Assembly (NCBI GenBank): GCA_964406445.1
Contig: CAYORU010000036.1
Span: 1-35,635, forward strand
DNA: 35,635 bases
Direction: 5' to 3'
Source: SG8-30 sp964406445
GTDB lineage: Bacteria; Pseudomonadota; Gammaproteobacteria; Steroidobacterales; Steroidobacteraceae
Shown: positions 28,185 to 34,472 of the stretch, piece after piece
How the letters are laid out: the number at the start of each line of letters is the position of its first letter
How positions within the stretch are numbered: the first letter of the stretch is position 1
Translations under genes and position numbers: made by a program
Notes under the pieces: generated by a model
Databases searched by the model: none
Told to the model about the DNA's origin: nothing
Seen by the model: the letters and a program-made list of their open reading frames with translations, nothing else

Positions 28185-28709
28185 TTAGCGCCGGGGCGCC
28201 CGCGGATCGCCTGGCGTCGGCGGGCTGGTGAAGCTGTGACGCACCTCGCCGTCGGCGAGCCGCTCCTGGTAGCGGCCGCGCGTCCAGCGCGAGATCACCC
28301 TCCGCCAGAAAGCCACCGCGGCGCCGTTGCGGGTCGACTCCGAGACCAGCCAGTCGCCCCCGAAACGGGTGAAGATGAGTTCGGCCGCGGCGCCACCGAC
28401 GCCCGCGCGGCGCAGCCTGCGATGGACGAAGAACTCGGTGAGCCGGAACTGCGGGCGGCCGCCCACGCTGGCGCGCTCGACCAGCGCGAAACCAACGGGC
28501 GCGTCGTCGCGCAGGATCAAGAGGGGCAGCGCGTTGTCTCCCGTGAACCAGTGCGCGAGCAGGTCGCGCTCCGTCTGGCCAGTCACGTCGAGCGAGGGAA
28601 AGACGCCGGTGGCGCCGCCCTGCAGGTCGTCGAGGTAATCGCGATAGGCCGCCTCGATCCACGCCCGGTCGCCACGGGCCGGGCGCGCGTCGCGGATGCT
28701 GATGGTCAT
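28185..28709 (-). CDS. GNAT family N-acetyltransferase
   Basis: A 174-residue acetyltransferase-fold protein. The acetyl-CoA-binding motif A is seen as Arg-Arg-Leu-Arg-Arg-Ala-Gly-Val-Gly-Gly-Ala at 97-107, preceded by Leu-Thr-Glu-Phe-Phe-Val at 90-95. Asn-Gly-Ala-Ala-Val-Ala-Phe-Trp-Arg at 128-136 is the usual motif B region. The acceptor cannot be told. The ATG at 28709 is preceded by GGGACGGAAG. It lies 83 bases upstream of the HDOD pair on the same strand and just past the terminator of the lipoprotein gene, so any promoter must lie within or right after that hairpin. Confidence 0.85.
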   Translation of the reverse strand: MTISIRDARPARGDRAWIEAAYRDYLDDLQGGATGVFPSLDVTGQTERDLLAHWFTGDNALPLLILRDDAPVGFALVERASVGGRPQFRLTEFFVHRRLRRAGVGGAAAELIFTRFGGDWLVSESTRNGAAVAFWRRVISRWTRGRYQERLADGEVRHSFTSPPTPGDPRAPRR

Positions 28710-28720
28710 CTTCCGTCCCT

Positions 28721-28767
28721 GAAAGCAAACCGGGCGGCGCCGCGGTTGAGGCCGCGTCGCCGCCCGG
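28721..28767 (-). terminator. Intrinsic terminator of the Ala-rich lipoprotein gene
   Basis: CCGGGCGGCG (28730-28739) pairs perfectly with CGCCGCCCGG (28758-28767). After one mismatch a further five-base pair (28741-28745 with 28752-28756) closes a six-base loop. On the minus strand the stem is followed by TTTGCTTT. It lies 26 bases after the lipoprotein stop and separates that gene from the GNAT gene. Confidence 0.85.
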
Positions 28768-28792
28768 CGATTCCAGCCAGATGCGCCGGCGC

Positions 28793-29068
28793 TTACTGCG
28801 CGGGAGCAGCCTCGGCGGGAGCAGCCTCGGCGGCTGCGCCCTCGATCGTCGCAGCGGCGTCGGCGGCGGCGCCCTCGACGGCAGCAGCGGCGTCGCTGGC
28901 CGCCTCACCCATCGTGTCGGCAGCCTCGTTCATGGCGCCGGCAGCGTCGCTGGCCGCCTGCTCGACGGCGGCCGGAGCGGCCTCCATCGCCGAAGCAGCC
29001 TCTTCCTTCTTGCCACAGGCCGTCAGCACGAGGGCCACGGCAAAGGCACCCCAGATCTTCGCGTTCAT
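28793..29068 (-). CDS. Small alanine-rich repeat lipoprotein
   Basis: A 91-residue predicted lipoprotein. The signal ends in Leu-Thr-Ala-Cys with Cys18 as lipidation site, followed by Gly-Lys-Lys-Glu-Glu. The mature part is mostly Ala with regularly placed Asp, Glu and Met. Eleven-residue units of the form Ala-Ala-Ser-Asp-Ala-Ala-x-Ala-hydrophobic-Glu/Asn-Gly/Glu recur at 38-48, 56-66 and 67-77, with a seven-residue unit at 49-55. This predicts one long amphipathic helix, in the manner of Lpp or LEA-like proteins. I do not recognise a named family. Its own promoter and strong terminator mark it as an independently, probably highly, expressed gene. The third-position bias matches neighbouring genes. 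Confidence 0.85.
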   Translation of the reverse strand: MNAKIWGAFAVALVLTACGKKEEAASAMEAAPAAVEQAASDAAGAMNEAADTMGEAASDAAAAVEGAAADAAATIEGAAAEAAPAEAAPAQ

Positions 29069-29164
29069 CGTCAGTACCCCGAAATTTAGAAATATGAGAG
29101 GGAGGAGCGATCCGCGGTGCGAGCACGGGCGAGGGCCCTGTTCGAAACTTCACCGCGGCCCGCA

Positions 29165-29192
29165 ATTCTAGCGGTTTTGCGGCGTTTTTCAA
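29165..29192 (-). promoter_or_regulatory. Sigma-70 promoter of the lipoprotein gene
   Basis: On the minus strand TTGAAA (29187-29192) and TAGAAT (29165-29170) are separated by 16 bases; each hexamer matches the consensus at five of six positions. The start of transcription would be near 29158, giving a leader of about 90 bases before the ATG at 29068. This is among the best promoter matches in the window. Confidence 0.7.
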
Positions 29193-29314
29193 CGCGGCTC
29201 CGAACGCGCTGGCGCGGCCTGGCGTACCGCGTGGCCCCGCAGGGCCCCCACGAGCCCCGTGGCCCCGCGGGCCGCAGGGCGGTAGTCTGGCGACCAGCCG
29301 ACCCGGAGTGCCCC

Positions 29315-30631
29315 ATGGACGCCGCGCCGCCAGCGCTCTACGCCGATCACCTCGCCACGATCTCGGCCCGCACCGCCGCGGCGCTCGACGCCGCCGGTTT
29401 CGGGGGGCTGATCCTGCCGTCGGGGCTGCCGCCCTGCCCGGTCTTCGACGACAACCCGTACCCGTTCCGGGCAAACCCCCACTTCCGGCTCTGGGCGCCC
29501 GTCGCGGAGCCAGGCAGCTTCGTCCTGGTGCGACCCGGGGAGCGGCCGAAGCTCCTGTTCCACCAGCCGGCCGACTACTGGCACCAGCCCCCGGAACTGC
29601 CCTCGGAGCCGTGGATCGACGCCTTCGACGTCGAGGTGCTGCGCGACCCGGCGGAGGCGCGGACCTTCGTCCAGCCGGGCCGCCGCTGGGCGGTGGTCGG
29701 CGAACGGCACCCCGCCTGGGACGGCCTGGGCGAGTCCAACCCGCCGGCCCTGCTGAGCCGCCTCGACTGGGAACGGGCGGCCAAGACCGCCTACGAAATC
29801 GAGTGCCTGGCCCGCGCCAGCGCGCTGGCGGCCCGGGGCCACGCCGCCGCGGCCGCCGCCTTCCGGTCCGGCGGCAGCGAGTACGACATCCACGCCGCGT
29901 ACCTGCGCGCGCTGCGGGCCGCCGACGACGACCTGCCCTATCGCAGCATCGTCGCGCTCGACCGGCATGGCGCCGTGCTGCACTACCAGCACCTCGAGCG
30001 GTCGCCGCCATCGCCAGGAGCCTCGTTCCTGATCGACGCCGGCGCGGCCTACGCGGGCTACGCGAGCGACGTCACCCGAACTCACGCGCAGCGGCCGGGG
30101 CCGTTCGCGGACCTCGTCGCCGCGCTCGATGCCGAGCAACGGGCGCTGGCCTCGGCCGTCCGGCCGGGGCTCGAGTACTGCGAGCTGCACCTCGCGGCCC
30201 ACGCCGCGGTGGCCCGCGTGCTGGGGGCGGCCGGGTTGCTGCGCTGCACGCCCGAGGCCGCGGTGGAATCCGGCCTGACCCGCACCTTCTTCCCGCATGG
30301 CATCGGCCACCTGCTCGGACTGCAGGTGCACGACGTCGGCGGCCTGCTGGCAGGCCCGGAGGGCGGCGAACGGCCGCGGCCGGCGGGCCACCCGTTCCTG
30401 CGCCTGACCCGCAAGCTGGGCCCCGGCTTCGTCGTCACCGTGGAGCCGGGGATCTACTTCGTGGACCTGCTGCTCGCCGAGGCGGCGGCCGACGACCGGC
30501 GCCCGCTCGTCGACTGGGAGGCCGTGGAGCGCCTGCGGCCTTTCGGCGGCGTGCGCATCGAGGACGACGTGGTCGCTCTGCCGGACGGCCCGCGGAACCT
30601 CACCCGCGAGGCCCTCGCCGCGCTGGCCTGA
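29315..30631 (+). CDS. pepQ: Xaa-Pro dipeptidase
   Basis: Cytoplasmic metallopeptidase (M24B) that cleaves dipeptides with C-terminal proline and also hydrolyses some organophosphates. The 438-residue product matches E. coli PepQ (443). The pita-bread metal ligands are Asp241 and Asp252 (Asp-Ala-Gly-Ala ... Ser-Asp-Val-Thr-Arg-Thr-His), His332 (His-Gly-Ile-Gly-His-Leu-Leu-Gly), Glu377 (Val-Glu-Pro-Gly-Ile-Tyr) and Glu416 (Arg-Ile-Glu-Asp-Asp). The ATG at 29315 has GGAG upstream. A TAGTCT -10-like word at 29283-29288 is the only promoter hint. It is divergent from the lipoprotein gene. Confidence 0.95.
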   Translation: MDAAPPALYADHLATISARTAAALDAAGFGGLILPSGLPPCPVFDDNPYPFRANPHFRLWAPVAEPGSFVLVRPGERPKLLFHQPADYWHQPPELPSEPWIDAFDVEVLRDPAEARTFVQPGRRWAVVGERHPAWDGLGESNPPALLSRLDWERAAKTAYEIECLARASALAARGHAAAAAAFRSGGSEYDIHAAYLRALRAADDDLPYRSIVALDRHGAVLHYQHLERSPPSPGASFLIDAGAAYAGYASDVTRTHAQRPGPFADLVAALDAEQRALASAVRPGLEYCELHLAAHAAVARVLGAAGLLRCTPEAAVESGLTRTFFPHGIGHLLGLQVHDVGGLLAGPEGGERPRPAGHPFLRLTRKLGPGFVVTVEPGIYFVDLLLAEAAADDRRPLVDWEAVERLRPFGGVRIEDDVVALPDGPRNLTREALAALA

Positions 30632-30633
30632 GA

Positions 30634-30667
30634 CGCGCAGGGGCGCCGCGAACGGCGCCCCTGCGCG
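30634..30667. terminator. Shared hairpin between convergent pepQ and mscL
   Basis: A perfect 15-base-pair stem (30634-30648 with 30653-30667) with a four-base loop, CGAA on the plus strand and TTCG on the minus. It starts two bases after the pepQ stop and ends five bases before the mscL stop. No T-run follows on either strand, yet its position and stability suggest it stops or stabilises both transcripts. Confidence 0.7.
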
Positions 30668-30672
30668 AGGGC

Positions 30673-31068
30673 TCAGCGGTTCTTCAGCAGGTCGCGGATC
30701 TCGGTCAGCAGCACTTCCTCCCTCGGCGGCGGCGGCGGCGCGGCGGCCGGGGCGGGCGCGGGCGGGCGCTTCAGCTTGTTGATGCCCTTCAGCGCGATGA
30801 AGATCACCATGGCGATGATCAGGAAGTCGATCGCCGACTGGATGAATGCGCCGTACTTGATCAGCACGGGGGCCTCTTCGCTGCCGATGTTGGCGGCCAT
30901 CTCCGAGAAGTCGACGCCACCCACCAGCACGCCGACGATCGGCATGATGATCGCGTCCACCAGCGACGATACGATCTTGCCGAAGGCGCCGCCGATCACG
31001 ACACCGACCGCCAGGTCGATGACGTTGCCGCGCATCGCGAACTCCTTGAATTCACTCGCCAGGCTCAT
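30673..31068 (-). CDS. mscL: Large-conductance mechanosensitive channel
   Basis: Inner-membrane pentameric channel that opens under extreme membrane tension to release solutes during osmotic downshock. The 131-residue product has the N-terminal helix and TM1 (Glu-Phe-Lys-Glu-Phe-Ala-Met-Arg-Gly-Asn-Val-Ile-Asp-Leu-Ala-Val-Gly-Val at 6-23). The loop follows, then TM2 (about 72-97), and a cytoplasmic helix ending Leu-Leu-Lys-Asn-Arg after a Pro/Ala-rich linker. AAGGAGAAG precedes the ATG at 31068. The linker is richer in proline than usual (about 102-115). Confidence 0.97.
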   Translation of the reverse strand: MSLASEFKEFAMRGNVIDLAVGVVIGGAFGKIVSSLVDAIIMPIVGVLVGGVDFSEMAANIGSEEAPVLIKYGAFIQSAIDFLIIAMVIFIALKGINKLKRPPAPAPAAAPPPPPREEVLLTEIRDLLKNR

Positions 31069-31167
31069 CGTGCTTCTCCTTGTTTCCCGGACGGGCCGGC
31101 GGCCGCAACGGGCGGCCGCACCGCCGAACCTTAGCGCAGGGGGAGCGCGCGAGGAACCGGATTCCCC

Positions 31168-31195
31168 AAAAAAGAAGCCGGGCGAACCCGGCTTC
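31168..31195 (-). terminator. Intrinsic terminator of the alpha ribosomal operon
   Basis: On the minus strand GAAGCCGGG, loop TTCG, CCCGGCTTC (stem 31174-31182 with 31187-31195) is followed by six T residues (31168-31173). It lies about 60 bases after the rplQ stop and isolates mscL. A second, imperfect hairpin sits just before it: AGGCTGC/GCAGCCT at 31214-31230 inside TCCACT/AGTGGA at 31197-31242. Confidence 0.93.
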
Positions 31196-31254
31196 CTCCA
31201 CTGGCGACCAAGAAGGCTGCGCCGCAGCCTGGATGGAGTGGAAACCTGTCGGCG

Positions 31255-31740
31255 TCAGCCCGCTGCGGCCTTGCGGCGTCGGGGCTTGGCCGCGGCCTCC
31301 GGCGCAGCGGCAGCTTTCTTGCGCGCGCGCTTCGCGGGAGCCTTGGCCTCCTCCGCCGGAGCCTCGGCCGCGGCAGGAGCCGCGGCCTTGTCGACGAGCT
31401 GCATCAAGGCCATCGGCGCGTTGTCGCCGGGCCTCGGCTCCATGCGCAGGATGCGCGTGTAGCCGCCGGCACGGGCCTTGAATCGCGGGCCGAGGTCCTC
31501 GAACAGCTTGGTCACGATGGCGTCGTCGCGAAGCTGCGAGAACGCGCGACGGCGCCCCGCGAGGCTGTCGCTCTTGCCGAGCGTGATCAGCGGCTCGACG
31601 ACGCGCCGCAGCTCCTTGGCCTTCGGCAGCGTGGTGCGGATCGTCTCGTGGCGCAGCAGCGCGGTGGCCATGTTGCGCATGAGCGCCTTGCGGTGGGCGC
31701 TGTTGCGCGACAGCTGCCGGCCGGAAAGATGATGACGCAT
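31255..31740 (-). CDS. rplQ: 50S ribosomal protein L17 with basic C-terminal tail
   Basis: Large-subunit ribosomal protein near the exit tunnel. Residues 1-117 are a standard L17 core, starting Met-Arg-His-His-Leu-Ser-Gly-Arg-Gln-Leu-Ser-Arg-Asn. Residues 118-161 form an extra tail made almost wholly of Ala, Lys, Arg, Pro and Glu, about 34 residues beyond the E. coli length (127). It is the last gene of the alpha operon and follows rpoA by 28 bases. Confidence 0.97.
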   Translation of the reverse strand: MRHHLSGRQLSRNSAHRKALMRNMATALLRHETIRTTLPKAKELRRVVEPLITLGKSDSLAGRRRAFSQLRDDAIVTKLFEDLGPRFKARAGGYTRILRMEPRPGDNAPMALMQLVDKAAAPAAAEAPAEEAKAPAKRARKKAAAAPEAAAKPRRRKAAAG

Positions 31741-31768
31741 GGTCGTGTGTCCTGCTCGTGCCGGCGGC

Positions 31769-32773
31769 TCAGGCCGACTTCAGCTCGTCTTCGCGGCGCA
31801 GGCTGGCCGGCGGCCAGCCGTCGATGCGCATGCCGAGCGTCAGCCCGTGGCTCTCCAGCACTTCCTTGATCTCGGTGAGCGACTTCTTGCCGAGGTTCGG
31901 CGTGCGCAGCAGCTCGACTTCCGTGCGCTGCACGAGGTCGCCGATGTAGTGGATGTTCTCCGCCTTGAGGCAGTTCGCGCTGCGCACCGTGAGCTCGAGC
32001 TCGTCGACCGGGCGGAGCAGGATCGGGTCCGGCAGCGGGCCGGTCTGCTGCACCGGCTGCTCGCCCTGGCCCTCGAGCTGCACGAAGACGGTCAGCTGGT
32101 CCTTGAGGATGCCACCGGCGCGCCGGATGGCCTCCTCGGGGTCGATGGTGCCGTTGGTCTCGATGTCGATGATCAACTTGTCGAGGTCGGTGCGCTGCTC
32201 GACGCGCGCCGACTCGACGCCGTAGGTCACGCGCCGGACCGGCGAGAACGACGCGTCGAGCTGCAGGCGACCGATCGGCCTGCTCTGCTCCTCGAACTCG
32301 GCGCGCTGCGCCGCCGGCCGGTAGCCGCGGCCGCGCTCCACCTTGAGCGTCATGTTGAGGTCGATCGGCTTGGTCAGCGTGGCGATGACCATGTCCGGGT
32401 TCACGATCTCGACGTCGTGGTCGGTCTGGATGTCGCCCGCCGTCACCGGGCCGGGGCCCTTCTTGTGCAGCCGCAGCTCGGTCTCGCTGCGCGCGTGCAT
32501 CCTGATGGCGATGCCCTTGAGGTTGAGCAGGATGTCCACGACATCCTCCTGCACGCCCTCGATGCTGGTGTACTCGTGGAGCACGCCGTCGATCTCGACC
32601 TCCGTGATCGCGCAGCCGGGCATCGACGACAGCAGCACGCGCCGCAGCGCGTTGCCGAGCGTGTGGCCGAAGCCGCGCTCGAACGGCTCGATCACGATGC
32701 GGGCGTGGCGCGGCGCGGTGGCCGTCACCTTGACCGACTTGGGCTTGAGAAATTCCGTGGCGGATCCCTGCAT
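31769..32773 (-). CDS. rpoA: DNA-directed RNA polymerase subunit alpha
   Basis: Dimerising scaffold of RNA polymerase, with a C-terminal domain that binds UP elements and activators. The 334-residue product starts Met-Gln-Gly-Ser-Ala-Thr-Glu-Phe-Leu-Lys-Pro as in other Gammaproteobacteria. That start at 32773 has AGGTGA upstream and is preferred to an in-frame GTG at 32782. The N-terminal domain runs to about 235, and the C-terminal domain (about 250-320) contains Leu-Gly-Lys-Lys-Ser-Leu-Thr-Glu-Ile-Lys-Glu. It lies between rpsD and rplQ as usual. Confidence 0.98.
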   Translation of the reverse strand: MQGSATEFLKPKSVKVTATAPRHARIVIEPFERGFGHTLGNALRRVLLSSMPGCAITEVEIDGVLHEYTSIEGVQEDVVDILLNLKGIAIRMHARSETELRLHKKGPGPVTAGDIQTDHDVEIVNPDMVIATLTKPIDLNMTLKVERGRGYRPAAQRAEFEEQSRPIGRLQLDASFSPVRRVTYGVESARVEQRTDLDKLIIDIETNGTIDPEEAIRRAGGILKDQLTVFVQLEGQGEQPVQQTGPLPDPILLRPVDELELTVRSANCLKAENIHYIGDLVQRTEVELLRTPNLGKKSLTEIKEVLESHGLTLGMRIDGWPPASLRREDELKSA

Positions 32774-32785
32774 GGCCGTCACCTG

Positions 32786-33409
32786 TTACTTTGAGTAGAG
32801 CTCGACAACGAGATTCTCGTTGATGTCGGGCAGGATCTGATCTCGGTCCGGCAGCGACTTCAGCGTGCCGGAAAACTTCTTCTCGTCGACCTCGACCCAG
32901 TCCGGGAAGCCGACCTGCGCTGCGATCGCGAGCGCGGCGGCCACGCGGGCCTGCTTCTGAGACTTCTCGCGAACGGCGATCACGTCACCGGCCTTGCACT
33001 GGTAGGACGGGATGTTCACCGCCTCGCCGTTGACCTCGATGCCCTTGTGCGCGACCAGCTGGCGCGCCTCGGCGCGAGTCGCGGCGAAGCCCATGCGGTA
33101 AACGACGTTGTCCAGCCGGGCCTCGAGGTAACGCAGCAGGTTCTCGCCGGTGGAGCCGGGACGGCCGGCCGCCTTGACGTAGTAGTTGTGGAACTGCCGC
33201 TCCAGCACGCCGTACATGCGGCGCAGCTTCTGCTTCTCGCGCAGCTGCAGCCCGTAGTCCGAGAGGCGCGTACGACGCTCGCCCTTGATGCCGCCGGGCG
33301 GCACCTCGAGCTTGCACTTGCTCTCGAGCGGCTTGATCGCGCTCTTGAGGAAAAGGTCCGTGCCCTCGCGGCGCGAGAGCTTGCACTTGGGACCGAGATA
33401 CCTGGCCAT
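32786..33409 (-). CDS. rpsD: 30S ribosomal protein S4
   Basis: Primary 16S rRNA-binding protein and, in E. coli, translational repressor of the alpha operon. The 207-residue product has the usual N-terminus (Met-Ala-Arg-Tyr-Leu-Gly-Pro-Lys) and the S4 RNA-binding domain (about 97-160) with Arg-Leu-Asp-Asn-Val-Val-Tyr-Arg-Met-Gly-Phe. It ends in Val-Glu-Leu-Tyr-Ser-Lys. It lies 12 bases from rpsK on both the reading strand and operon order expected. Confidence 0.98.
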   Translation of the reverse strand: MARYLGPKCKLSRREGTDLFLKSAIKPLESKCKLEVPPGGIKGERRTRLSDYGLQLREKQKLRRMYGVLERQFHNYYVKAAGRPGSTGENLLRYLEARLDNVVYRMGFAATRAEARQLVAHKGIEVNGEAVNIPSYQCKAGDVIAVREKSQKQARVAAALAIAAQVGFPDWVEVDEKKFSGTLKSLPDRDQILPDINENLVVELYSK

Positions 33410-33421
33410 GCTGTCTAGACC

Positions 33422-33829
33422 TCAGACGCGCCGCTTCTTGGGCGGGCGGCAACCGTTGTGCGGGATCGGGGTCACGTCCTCGATGCTGCTGATCTTGAGC
33501 CCGCAGGCGTTCAGCGCACGCACCGCCGACTCGCGGCCCGGGCCGGGGCCACGGACGCGCACCTCGACGCTGCGCAGGCCGTACTCCTGCGCCGCGGTGC
33601 CCGCCTTCTCGGCGGCGACCTGCGCCGCGAACGGCGTGCTCTTGCGCGAGCCACGGAAGCCGGAGCCGCCCGAGGTCGCCCAGGCGAGCGTATTGCCCTG
33701 CCGGTCGGTGATCGTGACGATCGTGTTGTTGAAGGAGGCGTGGATGTGCGCGATGCCATCGGACACCTGCCGCTTCGCCTTCTTCCGCGCCTTGGAGGCG
33801 GCGGAGCTCTGCTGCTGCTTGTCGACCAT
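33422..33829 (-). CDS. rpsK: 30S ribosomal protein S11
   Basis: Small-subunit platform protein contacting mRNA near the E site. The 135-residue product carries the conserved Ile-His-Ala-Ser-Phe-Asn-Asn-Thr-Ile-Val-Thr-Ile-Thr-Asp and Gly-Phe-Arg-Gly-Ser-Arg-Lys-Ser-Thr-Pro-Phe-Ala-Ala-Gln blocks. It ends with Pro-Pro-Lys-Lys-Arg-Arg-Val. The ATG is at 33829; the 47 bases before it hold a perfect palindrome listed separately. Confidence 0.98.
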   Translation of the reverse strand: MVDKQQQSSAASKARKKAKRQVSDGIAHIHASFNNTIVTITDRQGNTLAWATSGGSGFRGSRKSTPFAAQVAAEKAGTAAQEYGLRSVEVRVRGPGPGRESAVRALNACGLKISSIEDVTPIPHNGCRPPKKRRV

Positions 33830-33856
33830 CTCTGCCTGTACCCGATGCTGTTAGGG

Positions 33857-33876
33857 CCGTTCCCCGCGGGGAACGG
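33857..33876. repeat. Perfect 20-base palindrome between rpsM and rpsK
   Basis: CCGTTCCCCG followed directly by CGGGGAACGG, touching the rpsM stop codon. In the transcript it would fold into an eight-pair stem with a CGCG loop. No T-run follows, so it is more likely an mRNA processing, pausing or stabilising element than a terminator. Confidence 0.7.
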
Positions 33877-34257
33877 TCAGTGCTTGCCCGGCTGGACGTT
33901 CGTCTTCACCGCGGCGCGACGCGGACCCTTGCGGGTGCGCGCGTTGGTGCGGGTCCGCTGGCCGCGGGCCGGCAGGCCCTTGCGGTGGCGGATGCCGCGG
34001 TAGGAGCCGAGATCCATGAGCCGCTTGATGCTCATCGCGTTCTCGCGGCGCAGGTCGCCCTCGACGGTCAGGCGCGCGACCGCGGCGCGCAGCGCGTTGA
34101 CCTCCGCCTCGGTGAGGTCGCGGACCTTCGTGTCCGGCTTGACGCCGGCCGCCTGGCAGATCGCCGCGGACGCGGAGCGGCCGATGCCGTAAACGTGCGT
34201 CAGCCCGATCACGACGTGCTTGTTGACAGGGATGTTGATGCCGGCGATGCGCGCCAT
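33877..34257 (-). CDS. rpsM: 30S ribosomal protein S13
   Basis: Small-subunit head protein at the intersubunit bridge. The 126-residue product starts Met-Ala-Arg-Ile-Ala-Gly-Ile-Asn-Ile-Pro. It contains the helix-hairpin-helix Thr-His-Val-Tyr-Gly-Ile-Gly-Arg and Tyr-Arg-Gly-Ile-Arg-His-Arg-Lys-Gly-Leu-Pro, and ends in a basic tail. It is the first gene after the promoter at 34291-34319. Confidence 0.98.
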   Translation of the reverse strand: MARIAGINIPVNKHVVIGLTHVYGIGRSASAAICQAAGVKPDTKVRDLTEAEVNALRAAVARLTVEGDLRRENAMSIKRLMDLGSYRGIRHRKGLPARGQRTRTNARTRKGPRRAAVKTNVQPGKH

Positions 34258-34290
34258 TGCTATCTACCCTTTCGCCGCGGAAAACGCAGC

Positions 34291-34319
34291 AGTATACGTG
34301 GAAACGACACTCACCTCAA
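34291..34319 (-). promoter_or_regulatory. Sigma-70 promoter of the rpsM-rplQ (alpha) operon
   Basis: On the minus strand TTGAGG (34314-34319) and TATACT (34291-34296) are spaced by exactly 17 bases, lying wholly in the gap between rpmJ and rpsM. The transcript would start near 34284, leaving a leader of roughly 27 bases that includes the ribosome binding site AAGGG. Confidence 0.65.
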
Positions 34320-34322
34320 CGC

Positions 34323-34439
34323 TCAACCCTGGCGCTGCTTGTGCCGGGCATCCGACGAGCAGATGACCCGCACGACGCCGCGGCGGCGCACGATCTTGCA
34401 GTTCTTGCAGATCTTCTTGACCGATGGACGAACCTTCAT
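34323..34439 (-). CDS. rpmJ: 50S ribosomal protein L36
   Basis: A 38-residue zinc-ribbon ribosomal protein, Met-Lys-Val-Arg-Pro-Ser-Val-Lys-Lys at the N-terminus. The four zinc ligands Cys11, Cys14, Cys27 and His33 are present, so this is the zinc-binding (C+) form and not the zinc-free paralogue. The ATG is at 34439 and the stop at 34323-34325. It lies between secY and rpsM, its standard place. Confidence 0.97.
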   Translation of the reverse strand: MKVRPSVKKICKNCKIVRRRGVVRVICSSDARHKQRQG

Positions 34440-34472
34440 CACTCGACTCCAGGGGCTGCCCGCGGCGGCCCG

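Noticed and set aside
31098..31119. Two copies of GGCGGCCGC upstream of mscL
   Set aside because: A 13-base-spaced repeat of a GC-only word is expected by chance in DNA of this composition and has no visible function.
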